Part shown: one piece after another, positions 1 to 11,991 of the stretch
Layout of the letters: every line of letters starts with the position of its first letter
Numbering within the stretch: position 1 is the first letter of the stretch
Assembly: GCF_009857505.1 (NCBI RefSeq)
Contig: NZ_WWCP01000022.1
Location: 27,883 to 91,882, forward strand
DNA from: Duganella lactea
GTDB lineage: Bacteria > Pseudomonadota > Gammaproteobacteria > Burkholderiales > Burkholderiaceae_D
Reading direction: 5' to 3'
DNA length: 64,000 nt
Notes under the pieces: model-generated
What the model was told of the DNA's origin: nothing
The model's input: the letters and a program-made list of their open reading frames with translations, nothing else
Databases searched by the model: none
Program-made: the position numbers and the translations under genes

Positions 1-25
1 TACTTGTTACTGACTTCGCCGTGCA

Positions 26-101
26 TGGAGCGGGAGAAGAGTCTCGAACTCTCGACCTCAACCTTGGCAAGGTTGCGCTCTACCAACTGAGCTACTCCCG
101 C
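26..101 (-). tRNA. tRNA-Gly (anticodon GCC)
   Basis: The minus strand folds into a complete 76-nt cloverleaf. The acceptor arm pairs GCGGGAG with CTCCCGC, followed by T and an encoded CCA end. The D arm contains GCTCAGTTGGTAGAGC, and the T loop has the usual TTCGAGA. The anticodon loop reads TTGCCAA, so the anticodon is GCC and the amino acid glycine. It lies downstream of pgsA on the same strand; further tRNAs may lie beyond the window edge. Confidence 0.97.
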
Positions 102-187
102 TTTGCTTCGTCGTCATCAACAACAGGGCAGTATTATAGAGGTTCTACGGCCGCTGTCAATGCTCAACGTAAATATTGTTTATACGG

Positions 188-769
188 TTAGCGTTGACCG
201 GACTTTTCCTTGATCAGCGGCCACGCCAGACGCAGGTAGTAGAACATCGACCACACGGTCAGCACCGCCGCCACTTCCAGCAGGCGCGCGCCCCAGAACT
301 GGCTGTCGATCGCGCCCCACAGCACATCATGGAACAACAGCAGCGGAATGGCGGCCATCTGCGCCGTGGTCTTGATCTTGCCCAGCGAGCTTACCGCCAC
401 CGATTTCGACGCGCCGATCTGCGCCATCCACTCGCGCAGCGCCGAGATGGCGATCTCGCGGCCGATAATGATGAAGGACATGACGGCGTTGGCGCGGTCC
501 AGCTGCACCAGCACCAGCAAGGCGCCGGTCACCATCAGCTTGTCCGCCACCGGGTCGAGGAAGGCGCCGAACGCCGAGGTCTGATTCCAGCGGCGGGCCA
601 GGAAGCCGTCGAACCAGTCGGTGACGGCGGCGATGATGAACACCAGCGTCGCCGCCAGGTTCTGATCCGCCACCGGCAGCATGGTCGTGGGCAGGTAGTA
701 GACGCCCACCACCAGCGGAATCAGCGCGACGCGCAACCAGGTCAACAGTATCGGAATATTGAAGGGCAT
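188..769 (-). CDS. pgsA: CDP-diacylglycerol-glycerol-3-phosphate 3-phosphatidyltransferase
   Basis: PgsA transfers the phosphatidyl group from CDP-diacylglycerol to sn-glycerol-3-phosphate, the committed step to phosphatidylglycerol and cardiolipin in the inner membrane. The 193-aa protein has the complete CDP-alcohol phosphotransferase motif: D51, D54, G55, A58, R59, G68, D72 and D76, spaced exactly as in the family. Several hydrophobic segments flank it, and the length is typical. It follows uvrC by about 90 bases on the same strand and precedes tRNA-Gly, a common betaproteobacterial order. The start ATG at 769 gives the canonical hydrophobic N-terminus. Confidence 0.96.
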   Translation of the reverse strand: MPFNIPILLTWLRVALIPLVVGVYYLPTTMLPVADQNLAATLVFIIAAVTDWFDGFLARRWNQTSAFGAFLDPVADKLMVTGALLVLVQLDRANAVMSFIIIGREIAISALREWMAQIGASKSVAVSSLGKIKTTAQMAAIPLLLFHDVLWGAIDSQFWGARLLEVAAVLTVWSMFYYLRLAWPLIKEKSGQR

Positions 770-856
770 AAGCTAAAAAAGAGGTGCGACCGTGAAAATT
801 TGTAATGCGCCGCTAGTCTACCTTGACGCCGCGCATTAAACCAGCACAGTTGGCGC

Positions 857-2710
857 TTAATGCAACTGCTTGTAGATTTCCTCGGCCAGCGCGCTGGAAA
901 TGCCTTCCACCGTCTTCAGATCCTCGACGCTGGCGTTGACCACGCCGCGCAGGCCGCCGAAGCGGGCCAGCAGGCGCTGGCGGCGCTTGGCGCCGATGCC
1001 TTCGATTTCCTCCAGGCGCGAGGTCTGGCGCGTTTTGGCGCGCTTGGCGCGCATGCCGGTGATGGCGAAGCGGTGCGCCTCGTCGCGGATCTGCGCCACC
1101 AGCATCAGCGCCGCCGATTCCTTGCCCAGTTCCTGCGACGGCCGGCCGTCGACGAACATCAGCGTCTCCAGGCCGACGCGCCGCCCTTCTCCCTTGGCCA
1201 CGCCAACAATCAGGCTGATGTCCAGCCCCAGTTCTGCGAACACCTGGCGCGCCATTTCGATCTGGCCCTTGCCGCCGTCGATCAGCACCACGTCCGGCAT
1301 GACGCCGTCGCCGTTGGCGACCTTTTCGTAGCGGCGGTACAGCACCTGGCGCATGGCGGCGTAATCGTCGCCGGGCGTGATGTCGTTGATGTTGTAGCGG
1401 CGGTATTCGCCGTTCTGCATCTGGTGGTGATGGAACACCACGCACGAGGCCTGCGTCGCCTCGCCCTGGGTGTGCGAGATGTCGAAGCATTCGACGCGCA
1501 GCGTGTCGATGTCTTCCGGCTCCAGTTGCAAGGCCTCGACCAGCGCGCGCGTGCGCGATTGCTGCGAGCCCTGCTCCGACAGCAGCCGCGCCAGCGAGAT
1601 CTCGGCGCCCTTGTGCGCCAGCTCCAGCCATTTGCGGCGCTGATCCTGCGGCTGGAAGATCAGGTTGATGCGGTGGCCGCACTGCTCCTGCAAGGCCTGG
1701 ATCAGCACCGGGTGATTGAATTCGATATTCAGGATCAGCGTGCCGGGGATGAATTTGTCGGCGTAGTGCTGCGCCAGGAAAGCGGCCAGCACTTCGACCT
1801 CGATCGCTTCCTCGGCGATCGCTTCGGCGTCGCCAAGGTGGGTCGGGAAGTAGGCGCGGTCGCCCAGGTGGCGGCCGCCGCGCACCATGGCCAGGTTGAC
1901 GCAGGCGCGCCCGCCCTGCACCAGCACGGCGATGATGTCGACATCGGCGTCGCCGGTGGTTTCCATGCTTTGCTGGTGCAGCACGCGCGACAGCGACTGG
2001 ATCTGGTTGCGCACCGACGCGGCCTGCTCGAATTTGAGGTCGGCGGCGAAGGCGTGCATTTTTTGTTCAAGGTCGGCCAGCACTTCGGACTGGCGACCGC
2101 GCAGGAAGCGCGCGGCGTTTTCCACATCCAGCTGGTAGTCCTCCCTGGAGATCAGGTCCACGCACGGCGCCGAGCAGCGGCCGATCTGGTGCAGCAGGCA
2201 GGGGCGCGTGCGGTTGGCGTAGACGCTTTCCTCGCAGGTGCGGATCTGGAATACCTTCTGCAAAATCTGCATCGACTCCTTGACCGCCCACGAGCTGGGG
2301 AAAGGTCCGAAGTACTGGTTCTTCTTGTCCACCGCGCCGCGGTAGTAGACCATGCGCGGGGCATCGCCGCCGGTGATCTTCAGGTACGGGTAGGACTTAT
2401 CGTCGCGGAACAGGATGTTGTAGCGCGGGCTGAGGGCCTTGATCAGGTTATTTTCAAGGATCAGCGCTTCGGCTTCGCTGTGGGTGACGGTGGTTTCGAG
2501 GCGCGCGATGCGCTCGACCATCATGGCGATACGCGGGCTGCTGAGGTTTTTCTGGAAGTAGCTGGAGACGCGTTTTTTCAGGTCGCGCGCCTTGCCGACG
2601 TAGAGGACTTTATCCTCGGCGTCGAAATAGCGGTACACGCCCGGCAGATTGGGCAGCTTGGCGACGGTGGCCAGTACTTTCTCGCGCGGATCGCTTACTT
2701 CTTCAGTCAC
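857..2710 (-). CDS. uvrC: Excinuclease ABC subunit C
   Basis: UvrC makes both incisions around bulky DNA lesions in nucleotide excision repair after loading by UvrA and UvrB. The 617-aa protein has an N-terminal GIY-YIG nuclease (GVY and [11 protein letters not shown] in about the first 60 residues), a central UVR motif for UvrB contact near residue 210, an RNase H-like endonuclease part (FDISHTQGE and LIDGGKGQ), and a C-terminal helix-hairpin-helix pair ([17 protein letters not shown]). The start is GTG at 2708-2710 and overlaps the acpS stop as GTGA, suggesting translational coupling. Confidence 0.97.
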   Translation of the reverse strand: MTEEVSDPREKVLATVAKLPNLPGVYRYFDAEDKVLYVGKARDLKKRVSSYFQKNLSSPRIAMMVERIARLETTVTHSEAEALILENNLIKALSPRYNILFRDDKSYPYLKITGGDAPRMVYYRGAVDKKNQYFGPFPSSWAVKESMQILQKVFQIRTCEESVYANRTRPCLLHQIGRCSAPCVDLISREDYQLDVENAARFLRGRQSEVLADLEQKMHAFAADLKFEQAASVRNQIQSLSRVLHQQSMETTGDADVDIIAVLVQGGRACVNLAMVRGGRHLGDRAYFPTHLGDAEAIAEEAIEVEVLAAFLAQHYADKFIPGTLILNIEFNHPVLIQALQEQCGHRINLIFQPQDQRRKWLELAHKGAEISLARLLSEQGSQQSRTRALVEALQLEPEDIDTLRVECFDISHTQGEATQASCVVFHHHQMQNGEYRRYNINDITPGDDYAAMRQVLYRRYEKVANGDGVMPDVVLIDGGKGQIEMARQVFAELGLDISLIVGVAKGEGRRVGLETLMFVDGRPSQELGKESAALMLVAQIRDEAHRFAITGMRAKRAKTRQTSRLEEIEGIGAKRRQRLLARFGGLRGVVNASVEDLKTVEGISSALAEEIYKQLH

Positions 2711-3102
2711 TTTTCCTGCTCCACGATGACGAAGGCGACCGCGTAATCTTCCTCGTCGCTGACGGTCACCTGGGCCGACAGCTTGTTCTTTTCCATGAAT
2801 TCTTTCAGCACGCCGCTGCAGACGATCACCGGCTTGCCGCTCGGCGCGTTCAGCATCTGCGCGGCGGGCCAGGTCATCGGCATGCGGATACCCAGGCCGA
2901 TGGCCTTGGAGAACGCTTCCTTGGCGGCGAAGCGCGTCGCCACGAAGCGAATGCCGCGCAGCGGGTGCCTGGCCTTGCGCGCCAGGTACTTCTCAAACTC
3001 CTGCGGACCGAGGATCTTCTTCGCAAACCGGTCGCCATGCCGCGCCAGCGCCGCTTCAATGCGCGGGATTTTGCAGATGTCGGTGCCGATCCCGTAAATC
3101 AT
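2707..3102 (-). CDS. acpS: Holo-[acyl-carrier-protein] synthase
   Basis: AcpS attaches 4'-phosphopantetheine from CoA to the serine of acyl carrier protein. The 131-aa protein begins [10 protein letters not shown], with the Mg-binding Asp at residue 8, and has the second signature [10 protein letters not shown] with Glu62. The start ATG at 3100-3102 overlaps the pdxJ stop (ATGA), and the stop overlaps uvrC, so it is embedded in a tightly coupled operon. A longer upstream reading in this frame runs inside pdxJ and has no family match. The substrate ACP is encoded at 14532-14771. Confidence 0.96.
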   Translation of the reverse strand: MIYGIGTDICKIPRIEAALARHGDRFAKKILGPQEFEKYLARKARHPLRGIRFVATRFAAKEAFSKAIGLGIRMPMTWPAAQMLNAPSGKPVIVCSGVLKEFMEKNKLSAQVTVSDEEDYAVAFVIVEQEK

Positions 3103-3860
3103 TTGCGCGCGCCGATCCGGGTGGACACCATGATCGCCTTCATCTCGCGCACCGCATTTTCCCAGCCGACGAACACCGAATGCGCAACGATGGCGTGGCC
3201 GATATTCAGTTCGGCGATTTCCGCAATCGCGGCAATCGCCTGCACGTTGGTGTAGTGCAGACCGTGACCGGCGTTGACCTTCAGGCCTTTGCCCACGCCA
3301 TACAGCACGCCGCGATGAATGCGCTCCAGCTCCGCCGCCTGCTCGGCGCCTTCGGTGTCGGCATAGCGGCCGGTGTGCAGCTCGATCACCGGCGCGCCGA
3401 TGGCGGCGGTGGCGTCCATCTGAGCCTCTTCGGCGTCGATGAACAGCGATACGCGGATGCCCTCGGCCTGCAACTGCTTCACGGCGCGCTCCACCGCGTT
3501 GTAGTTGCCGGCGACATCGAGGCCGCCTTCGGTTGTGACTTCGGTGCGCTTTTCCGGCACCAGGCACACGTCGGCCGGCTTGATCTTGCAAGCGAAATCG
3601 ATCATCTCCTGCGTGACGGCGGCTTCCAGGTTCATGCGGGTGATCAGCCGCGGCGCCAGCGCGATGACGTCGGCGTCCTTGATGTGGCGGCGGTCTTCGC
3701 GCAGGTGCAGCGTGATGCAGTCGGCGCCGGCCTGCTCGGCCAACAGCGCGGCGCGGATCGGATCGGGATACTTGGTGCCGCGGGCGTTGCGCAGCGTGGC
3801 GACGTGATCGATGTTCACGCCCAGGTCGATGATGGTGCCGGATGGTTGCAGGAAGCTCAT
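3099..3860 (-). CDS. pdxJ: Pyridoxine 5'-phosphate synthase
   Basis: PdxJ condenses 1-deoxy-D-xylulose 5-phosphate with 3-amino-2-oxopropyl phosphate to make pyridoxine 5'-phosphate (vitamin B6). The 253-aa TIM-barrel protein carries the typical N-terminal stretch [16 protein letters not shown] and the phosphate-binding region ending [11 protein letters not shown]. The start at 3860 (MSFLQPSG) is preferred: an upstream ATG at 3893 would overlap recO and add a non-family leader. Placement between recO and acpS matches the classic rnc-era-recO-pdxJ-acpS operon. Confidence 0.96.
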   Translation of the reverse strand: MSFLQPSGTIIDLGVNIDHVATLRNARGTKYPDPIRAALLAEQAGADCITLHLREDRRHIKDADVIALAPRLITRMNLEAAVTQEMIDFACKIKPADVCLVPEKRTEVTTEGGLDVAGNYNAVERAVKQLQAEGIRVSLFIDAEEAQMDATAAIGAPVIELHTGRYADTEGAEQAAELERIHRGVLYGVGKGLKVNAGHGLHYTNVQAIAAIAEIAELNIGHAIVAHSVFVGWENAVREMKAIMVSTRIGARK

Positions 3861-3873
3861 TGTTTTTCTCGTT

Positions 3874-4692
3874 CTATAACTGTAACAGGTCAATCAGGAT
3901 CTGCCGGGTATTCAACGGCGCGCCGTTCAGATGATGCGCCACCAGGAAGCGCATCAGCTGCTTGCTTTGGGCTTGCGTGGCGACGTCTTCGTAATTTTCA
4001 CATTCCATGTCGAGCAGGGTTTTGCCGGCGACGCGCGGCCACGGATCGGCAGCGCGTTCGGGACGCGGGCCGCGCTCGGGATCGACCACGTACACCACAT
4101 CCGAGCGCACGGCGCCACGGGTTTCGATGCAGCGGGTCAGGTCGGCCGCCACCCCCGTCTCTTTAAGTAAGGCCCGTTCAAATTTTCGCAAGACGATGGT
4201 GGCCGGCTCGTTGTGCGCCAGCTGGTTCAGCGTGGAGACGTAGTGGTCGAACAGCGCCGGGTGCGCGTCGTCGCGCGCCAGCAGCTTGACCAGCAGTTCG
4301 TTCAGGTAGAAGCCGCACAGCAGCGCGGTTTTCTCCAGCGGCAGCATGCCGCCCACCCATTCGGCGTCGGTCAGCGTGCGCAGTTCGGATTTGCCGACCC
4401 AGCTGCTAGACAGCGGCTGGAAGGTTTGCAGCACGCCGCGCAGTTGCGAGTGCGGCCGCTTGGCGCCCTTGGCGATCAAGGCCACGCGGCCGAAGTCACG
4501 CGTGAACAGGTCGATAATCAGGCTGGTTTCTTTGTAGGGATAGCTGTGCAGCACGAAGGCCGGCTGGCCGGCGACCTTGGTGCCGACGGTGCGCTCACGG
4601 CTGGGCGCGCGCGGGCGTTTTGGCGCAGCAGCCACCGGCGCCGCCGCAGCGGCGGGCGGCGCGTCCAGGGTGGCGTCTGGCGTGGTGGACAT
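3874..4692 (-). CDS. recO: DNA repair protein RecO
   Basis: RecO works with RecR and RecF to load RecA onto SSB-coated single-stranded DNA. The 272-aa protein has the N-terminal OB-fold ([20 protein letters not shown], then [12 protein letters not shown]) followed by the helical C-terminal part. The first 35 or so residues are an Ala/Pro-rich extension before the conserved domain, so translation may begin slightly downstream. It sits 13 bases from era and 13 bases from pdxJ in the operon. Confidence 0.94.
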   Translation of the reverse strand: MSTTPDATLDAPPAAAAAPVAAAPKRPRAPSRERTVGTKVAGQPAFVLHSYPYKETSLIIDLFTRDFGRVALIAKGAKRPHSQLRGVLQTFQPLSSSWVGKSELRTLTDAEWVGGMLPLEKTALLCGFYLNELLVKLLARDDAHPALFDHYVSTLNQLAHNEPATIVLRKFERALLKETGVAADLTRCIETRGAVRSDVVYVVDPERGPRPERAADPWPRVAGKTLLDMECENYEDVATQAQSKQLMRFLVAHHLNGAPLNTRQILIDLLQL

Positions 4693-4705
4693 GCTGGTGA
4701 GGGAT

Positions 4706-5611
4706 TTACTCGTAGCCGTAAGCGCGCAGGCCCGCTTCGTTATCGGCCCAGCCGGATTTGACCTTGACCCAGATTTCCAGGTAGACCGGGCCGCCGAACA
4801 GCTTCTCCATGTCGAGACGCGCTTGCGTCGACACTTCCTTCAGGCGCGCGCCCTTGTTCCCGATGATCATCGACTTGTGTGTGTCGCGCTCGACCAGAAT
4901 GGCGGCGAACACGCGGCGCAGATCGCCCTCCTGCTCGAACTTCTCGATCAGCACCGTGCTGGTGTAAGGCAGCTCATCGCCAACGAAGCGGAACAGCTTT
5001 TCGCGCACGATCTCGGACGCCATGAACTTCTCGCTGCGGTCGGTGATATCGTCCGGTCCAAAGATCGCTTCGTTCTCCGGCAGCAGGGCCTTCAGTTCCT
5101 TTTCCAGGCCGTCGAGCTGGAAACGCAGCTTGGCCGATACCGGCACGATGGCGGCGAAGTTGAACTTGGACGCCACCTGCTGCGCGAACGGCATCAGCGC
5201 CGCCTTGTCCTTGACGCGGTCAGCCTTGTTGATGACCAGGATCACCGGCACTTCGGTCGGCAGCAGATCGACCACTTGCTGGTCCGCCGGGCCGAAGGTG
5301 CCCGCTTCAACGACGAACAAAATCAGGTCCGACGAAATCAACGTGTTGGTGACGGTCTTGTTCAGCGTTTTGTTCAGCGCATTGGCGTGGCGCGTCTGGA
5401 AGCCGGGCGTGTCGACGTAGATGAATTGCGCGTCGTCATAAGTCTGAATGCCGGTGATGCGGTGGCGCGTGGTCTGCGCCTTGCGCGAGGTGATGCTGAC
5501 CTTGGCGCCAATCAGCGTGTTCATCAGCGTGGACTTGCCCACGTTCGGGCGGCCCACAATAGCGATGTAGCCGCAACGGAAGTTGCCGGCGGAAGTCGTT
5601 TCGGTGGTCAT
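4706..5611 (-). CDS. era: GTPase Era
   Basis: Era is an essential GTPase that binds the 3' end of 16S rRNA and assists 30S subunit maturation. The 301-aa protein shows the P-loop GRPNVGKST at residues 20-28, the G3 motif DTPG, the G4 motif NKAD, and a C-terminal KH domain with [10 protein letters not shown]. Start ATG at 5611 gives [10 protein letters not shown]; longer upstream reading in this frame lies inside rnc and is not Era-like. The gap to rnc is 11 bases. Confidence 0.97.
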   Translation of the reverse strand: MTTETTSAGNFRCGYIAIVGRPNVGKSTLMNTLIGAKVSITSRKAQTTRHRITGIQTYDDAQFIYVDTPGFQTRHANALNKTLNKTVTNTLISSDLILFVVEAGTFGPADQQVVDLLPTEVPVILVINKADRVKDKAALMPFAQQVASKFNFAAIVPVSAKLRFQLDGLEKELKALLPENEAIFGPDDITDRSEKFMASEIVREKLFRFVGDELPYTSTVLIEKFEQEGDLRRVFAAILVERDTHKSMIIGNKGARLKEVSTQARLDMEKLFGGPVYLEIWVKVKSGWADNEAGLRAYGYE

Positions 5612-5622
5612 GGTGTTCTCTT

Positions 5623-6411
5623 TTATTGTTTGGCTGCCTTGGCCAACGGCGCCGGCTGCTCTTGCACGGTGGCGATGCCGGCCAGCTTGAGCTGCGCGGC
5701 GCGCGGCTTGGACTTGCGGGTTGCCGCCGGCCCCTTTTGCACCGCCAGCTCGGCGGCAGCCAGCGCCAGTTTGGCGGCCGCCTGTTCGCCGGCGCGGCGG
5801 CTGCCGCCACGGCCGAAGACCTGGATGCCCAGTTTCGGCACCAGGCATTCGATTTCAAATTCCTGGCTGTGGGCGGCGCCATGGGTGGCGATGACGTTGT
5901 ACAGCGGCAGCGAGATTTTTTTCGCCTGCAGGAATTCCTGCAACAGCGTCTTGGCATCCTTGCCCAGCGTCTGTGGATCGACCGAGTCAAGGATCGGAAT
6001 GTAGAAGGAGCGGATCGCCGCGCGCGCCGGCTCGAAGCCGCCGTCGAGGAAGATCGCGCCCAGCAGCGCCTCCAGCGTGTCGGCCAGGATCGATGGCCGG
6101 CGGAAGCCGCCCGATTTCAACTCGCCCTCGCCCAGCCGCAGGAACTGCGACAGCTCCAGCTTCTGCGCGATTTCAAACAGCGACTGCTGCTTGACCAGGT
6201 TGGCGCGCAGACGCGACAGGTCGCCCTCGTCGATCTCCAGATACCGGTCGTACAGAATCGACGCCACCACGCAGTTGAGGATGGAGTCGCCGAGGAACTC
6301 CAGTCGTTCGTTATGCACGCTGCTATGGCTACGGTGCGTCAAGGCTTGCTGCAAAAGGCCAGCATCCTGGAACGTGTAGCCTAAACGAGTTTGCAATAAC
6401 TGGAGATTCAT
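5623..6411 (-). CDS. rnc: Ribonuclease III
   Basis: RNase III cleaves double-stranded RNA, including rRNA precursors. The 262-aa protein has the signature [12 protein letters not shown] with catalytic-site E38 and D42, further metal-site D111 and E114 ([12 protein letters not shown]), and a C-terminal double-stranded RNA-binding domain at about residues 155-225. The last 35 or so residues are an Ala/Lys-rich tail beyond the usual end (E. coli enzyme: 226 aa). It is the first of the rnc-era-recO-pdxJ-acpS block. Confidence 0.97.
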   Translation of the reverse strand: MNLQLLQTRLGYTFQDAGLLQQALTHRSHSSVHNERLEFLGDSILNCVVASILYDRYLEIDEGDLSRLRANLVKQQSLFEIAQKLELSQFLRLGEGELKSGGFRRPSILADTLEALLGAIFLDGGFEPARAAIRSFYIPILDSVDPQTLGKDAKTLLQEFLQAKKISLPLYNVIATHGAAHSQEFEIECLVPKLGIQVFGRGGSRRAGEQAAAKLALAAAELAVQKGPAATRKSKPRAAQLKLAGIATVQEQPAPLAKAAKQ

Positions 6412-6426
6412 TGTTTGTACGGTACT

Positions 6427-6798
6427 TTACTCGGTGGGTTTGGCGGCGCCGCCCTTGGCGGTGCTGCCTTCATATTCAAGCAACAAGCTGACCGGTCCGG
6501 CCAGCGGGATTTTCTTTTCGTAGACGAAACTGATTTCGGTTTCGCCGTTCACTTTTTCTATCGTCAGGTCACGCCCGCTGATCGAACTGATGTAGCTGGC
6601 CGTGGCGCCGGCGTCAAAAGCGCGCCGGATCTCGGCCACTGAACCACCGCTGGCCTTGGCCGTGACGATGGCGTTCTGGATCGCCCGGTACTCGCTGTAG
6701 GTCGGCACGATCTTCATGCCCAGCACCAGTGCCATGCCCAGCAGCGCCAGGACCAGGATCAAACCGACAAGCGAAATACCGTTCTGCCGTTTTTGCAT
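6427..6798 (-). CDS. DUF4845 membrane-anchored protein
   Basis: This 123-aa protein begins with an N-terminal membrane segment (about residues 8-28, GISLVGLILVLALLGMALVL) that resembles a prepilin-like anchor, followed by a small soluble domain matching the DUF4845 family. It is almost always found between lepB and rnc in betaproteobacteria, as here. The biochemical role is unknown; context suggests co-expression with signal peptidase I. It lies 15 bases upstream of the rnc start and 32 bases after the lepB stop. Confidence 0.88.
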   Translation of the reverse strand: MQKRQNGISLVGLILVLALLGMALVLGMKIVPTYSEYRAIQNAIVTAKASGGSVAEIRRAFDAGATASYISSISGRDLTIEKVNGETEISFVYEKKIPLAGPVSLLLEYEGSTAKGGAAKPTE

Positions 6799-6830
6799 CT
6801 TAGTCCCTTTCGAGCCGCAACGCTGTCTGT

Positions 6831-7747
6831 TTATTGGATGCCGCCGATACGGCGCAGGCTACTGAAGTTCATCCACACAAAGAATGCCTTGCCAACAATG
6901 TTCTTATCCGGCACAAACCCCCAGTAGCGGCTGTCCGCGCTGTTGTCGCGGTTGTCGCCCATCATGAAGTAGTTGCCTGCAGGAACCGTGCAGGTAAAGC
7001 CTTCATAGCGGTAGGTGCAGTTCTCATCACGGCCCGGAAACGCCTCCACCGCATCGCGGCCATAGGTCGGCTTGCTGTCGTCGTTCAGGATGCGATGGCT
7101 GACGCCGCTCAGGTTTTCCTGGAATTGCTTGTTATAAACCAAACGCTCGTCGTTCAGGTAATCGTCCATCGGGGTGTACTTCACTGCCACGCCGTTGACG
7201 GTTAAGCGCTTGTTTTCATACGTGATTTTATCACCCGGCACGCCGATCACGCGTTTGATGTAATCCTGACTCATATCCTTCGGATACTTGAACACCATCA
7301 CATCGCCACGTTGCGGGTCGTTAATCTGGATGATCTTCTGGTTGATCACCGGCAGGCGGATGCCGTAGGTGAACTTGTTCACGAGGATCAGATCGCCCAC
7401 CAGCAGGGTCGGCACCATCGACGACGATGGAATCTTGAATGGCTCATACAGGAAGGAGCGCAGGAAAAACACCAGCGCGATCACCGGGAAGAAGCTGCCC
7501 GAATATTCGACCCAGGTCGGCTGACGCAGGATGTCGGCTTCGATCTGCGCGCGGCGACCATGATTGTCCAGCTTGATGCCGTCGGCGGTCGCCTTGGCCG
7601 CGCGGCTGTCGTACTCGGCCAGCGCGCGGTCGGCGGCGGCGCGGCGCTGCTTGGCCAGATAAAACACGTCGAGGAACCAGACCACGCCCGTCAGCACCAT
7701 CAGCACGAACAGGATTAATGCAAAGTTTCCTAAGATGACTTGCAGGT

Positions 7748-7751
<4 letters not shown>
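6831..7751 (-). CDS. lepB: Signal peptidase I
   Basis: LepB removes signal peptides from exported preproteins on the periplasmic face of the inner membrane. The 306-aa protein has two N-terminal transmembrane segments (about residues 5-30 and 84-101), the catalytic serine in PSSSMVPT (Ser111), the general-base lysine in DYIKRVIG (Lys166), and the C-terminal box [14 protein letters not shown]. Its ATG overlaps the lepA stop by four bases (ATGA), so it is probably translated by coupling to LepA. Confidence 0.97.
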
Positions 7752-9541
<1,790 letters not shown>

Positions 9542-9586
9542 TAACAAATATTCAAAAACGGGTTTGACACAACGGGCGCACAATAC

Positions 9587-9625
9587 AAAAAAGCGCTCCG
9601 AACGGGGCGAAGCCCTGGCGAGCGC
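9587..9625 (-). terminator. Intrinsic terminator after the mucD-glutaredoxin genes
   Basis: Read on the minus strand, GCGCTC pairs with GAGCGC around an inner hairpin (GGGC, loop TTC, GCCC), and the outer stem runs directly into TTTTTT. It lies 86 bases past the stop of the glutaredoxin-like gene and about 45 bases before the lepA start, so it separates the rpoE-mucD transcript from lepA. Confidence 0.7.
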
Positions 9626-9710
9626 CTTGTGGAAATATGCTTTGCCCGGGCATTTTACCGGATTTCAGAGGGGAAAGCCCGGATTTATGCCACGAGAAAT
9701 GCAATTCTGC

Positions 9711-9959
9711 CTAGATTTTGAGCAGTTCGCGCACTTTGGCTTCGTCGAGGAAGTAGTGGCACAGCTCCGGTTGCGACAGATCGGCGAACAGGACGGGCAC
9801 CAGTTCGTCATAGCGCGCCAGCAGCTCAGGATCGTTGGCGTCGTCGATGTCGATGACGTCGACGGTGATCGGCTGTTGCGGCGTTCGCAGCCGCATCAGC
9901 GCGTCCAGCATGTCCTGGCATAAATGACAATAGCTGCGGGAGTAGAGGGTAAAGTGCAT
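9711..9959 (-). CDS. Glutaredoxin-family (DUF836-like) protein
   Basis: A small 82-aa thioredoxin-fold protein with an N-terminal redox motif CHLC (C11, C14) in the glutaredoxin position, followed by VDVIDIDDANDPEL and the cis-proline region LVPVLF. The family is annotated as glutaredoxin-like with no firm substrate. Betaproteobacteria often carry it between mucD and lepA. It starts 59 bases after the mucD stop and is followed by a terminator, so it is probably the last gene of the sigma-E/mucD transcript. Confidence 0.85.
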   Translation of the reverse strand: MHFTLYSRSYCHLCQDMLDALMRLRTPQQPITVDVIDIDDANDPELLARYDELVPVLFADLSQPELCHYFLDEAKVRELLKI

Positions 9960-10018
9960 CGTCGTCGCGTCGGCACGTCGTCCCGGCGTCCGCCGGAACG
10001 ACTCCGCTTATTTCTCGG

Positions 10019-11521
10019 TTACTTCTCGGCCTTGGCAGTCGGGCGCAGCGAGATGAAGCGTGTATTACCATCACGCAGCACCAACAACACCGACGGCTTC
10101 TTCGGATCCAACTTGGCCACGGCCGCATTGAACTGCTTCGCGTCCTTGACCTCGATGTTGTTCAGCTGCAGCAGCACATCGCCCTCATCCAGACCGGCGC
10201 CTTCCGCCACCCCCTCGGCATCCACCACCACCACACCGCCATTGACGCCCAGATCCTTCTTCTGCGCGGCGCTGAGGTCATCCACCTTCAGCCCCAGCGC
10301 ATTGGCCTTGGCCGGCTCGACCTTGTCGGCGCCCTTGCCTTTCGCGCCCTTGGCATTCTTGTCGCCATCGAGCTCAGCCACGGTCACCGGCAGCGTCAGC
10401 TCGGCACCCTTGCGCCACACGGTCACGGTCGCCTTGCTATCCAGCGCCGTCTCACCCACCAGACGCGGCAGATCGCTGGAACGGGCCACTGGCTTGCCGT
10501 TGAACTTCAGGATGATGTCGCCGGCCTTGATGCCGGTCTTGTCCGCGGGACCGCCCGGCTCGACCATCGACACCTCGGCGCCCTGCGCCGACTTCAGGCC
10601 CAGCGACTCCGCCACTTCCTTGTTGACTTCGCTGATCTGCACACCAATGCGGCCACGGGTGACCTTGCCGGATTTCTTCAGCTGGTCGGACACCCGCATC
10701 GCCTCATTGATCGGCACCGCGAACGAAATACCGTTCGAGCCACCCGACAACGTGGCGATCTGCGAGTTAATGCCGATCACCTCGCCGCGCATATTGATCA
10801 GCGGGCCACCCGAGTTGCCCGGATTGACCGCCACGTCCGACTGGATCAGCGGCAGGTATTCGCCGGTATCGCGCGCCTTGGCCGAAATGATGCCGGCGGT
10901 GACGGTGTTCTCCAGGTTGAACGGCGAGCCGATCGCGATCACCCATTCGCCGGCGCGGATCTTGTCCGAATCGCCCATCGCCAGGAATGGCAGCTTGTCG
11001 CCCTCGATTTTCAGCACCGCCACGTCGGTGCGGGCGTCGGCACCCAGCACCTTGGCCTTGAACTCGCGCTTGTCGGTCAGCGTGACGAACACCTCGTCGG
11101 CACCATCCACCACGTGGGCGTTGGTCATCACATAGCCGTCGGCCGACAGAATGAAGCCGGAACCGACGCCGCGGTTGACCGGCTCGTCGGATGGCGCGCC
11201 ACGGCGCTGGCCGCGGCCATTGGGCGCCGCACCCGGCGGCAACTGCCCGCCGAAGAAGCGGCGCAGGAATTCCTGCATGTCCTCATCGCCTTGCGCGCCT
11301 TGCGCACCGCGCTGCAACTGTTTCGGGCGTTCGGTGGTGCGGATATTGACCACCGCCGGGCCAACGCGGTCGACCAGATCGGCGAAGTCCGGCAGGCCGA
11401 TCACGGCGCCGGTGACCGGCGACGCCGCCGTCGCCGGCGTCATTCCCAGGGACATCCATAAGCTTGCGCCGAGTACCAGCGCGGACAGCGTGTTACGACC
11501 AGCAGAGAAGTTATTTTTCAT
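10019..11521 (-). CDS. mucD: Do-family periplasmic serine endoprotease (DegP/MucD-like)
   Basis: A periplasmic protease/chaperone that degrades misfolded envelope proteins. The 500-aa protein has a signal peptide (about residues 1-33), a trypsin-like domain with the catalytic triad H136 (TNAHVVDG), D166 (ARTDVAVL) and S237 (NPGNSGGP), and two PDZ domains (about 290-380 and 400-490). A Gly/Pro/Arg-rich loop lies at about 92-113. It is the target-side partner of the sigma-E module encoded just upstream. In related genomes rseB normally sits between rseA and this gene, but it is missing here. Confidence 0.95.
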   Translation of the reverse strand: MKNNFSAGRNTLSALVLGASLWMSLGMTPATAASPVTGAVIGLPDFADLVDRVGPAVVNIRTTERPKQLQRGAQGAQGDEDMQEFLRRFFGGQLPPGAAPNGRGQRRGAPSDEPVNRGVGSGFILSADGYVMTNAHVVDGADEVFVTLTDKREFKAKVLGADARTDVAVLKIEGDKLPFLAMGDSDKIRAGEWVIAIGSPFNLENTVTAGIISAKARDTGEYLPLIQSDVAVNPGNSGGPLINMRGEVIGINSQIATLSGGSNGISFAVPINEAMRVSDQLKKSGKVTRGRIGVQISEVNKEVAESLGLKSAQGAEVSMVEPGGPADKTGIKAGDIILKFNGKPVARSSDLPRLVGETALDSKATVTVWRKGAELTLPVTVAELDGDKNAKGAKGKGADKVEPAKANALGLKVDDLSAAQKKDLGVNGGVVVVDAEGVAEGAGLDEGDVLLQLNNIEVKDAKQFNAAVAKLDPKKPSVLLVLRDGNTRFISLRPTAKAEK

Positions 11522-11651
11522 GGAGTATCGATCTCTTCTTTAAAGTTCAGGATGCAATCGCCCTGCACGTGGCGTGGCGCGACGTGAGGCTAGCACATGG
11601 TAAGCGAAAATCGCCGTTCCGTATGTGCAATATGATGCTAACGCCGTGTGC

Positions 11652-11933
11652 TTAAGGGAAAATGATGGCTACCGGCTGAACTTCAAGGCCGGCATCGGCC
11701 GGCGCATAGGCCGGCTCGGCCGCCAGCCGCGCCGCCATGCGGACGCTGAAATCAGCGCGCAGGTCGGCGCCGGGCGTGCCGCGCAGCACGTCGCCCGTCA
11801 GGTGGTAGGCGCGCCAGGCATGCCGCCCGGCGTCGGTGTCGAGGGCGGCAAAAGCCAGCTCACGCTCACTGTCGGGCAATTCGCCATCGGTCAGTGCCGA
11901 GATATGTTCACGCAGTTTTTTATCGGTGTCCAT
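11652..11933 (-). CDS. rseA: Sigma-E negative regulator RseA, cytoplasmic domain only (shortened)
   Basis: The 93-aa product matches the N-terminal sigma-E-binding domain of RseA (KKLREHISALTDGELPDSER, then WRAYHLTGDVLRG). In relatives this domain is followed by a transmembrane helix and a periplasmic domain that binds RseB. Here the frame ends AIIFP-stop right after the cytoplasmic domain, with no hydrophobic segment in any frame of the next 130 bases. It follows rpoE by about 58 bases. An alternative ATG lies two codons upstream at 11939. As seen, this would be a soluble anti-sigma factor beyond control by DegS/RseP-type membrane proteolysis, or a decayed gene. Confidence 0.85.
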   Translation of the reverse strand: MDTDKKLREHISALTDGELPDSERELAFAALDTDAGRHAWRAYHLTGDVLRGTPGADLRADFSVRMAARLAAEPAYAPADAGLEVQPVAIIFP

Positions 11934-11991
11934 TCGCATCCCGCCATCATAAATTGCCGGCCGTCATCATCATTAACGCATCATTGCTGCG

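Noticed and set aside
860..2746. Long open frames on the strand opposite real genes, such as across uvrC, lepA, GGDEF-EAL and the VIT gene
   Set aside because: GC-rich coding DNA leaves open frames on the complementary strand; these have no family match, odd composition and no ribosome-binding sites, while the strand carrying conserved motifs is clear.
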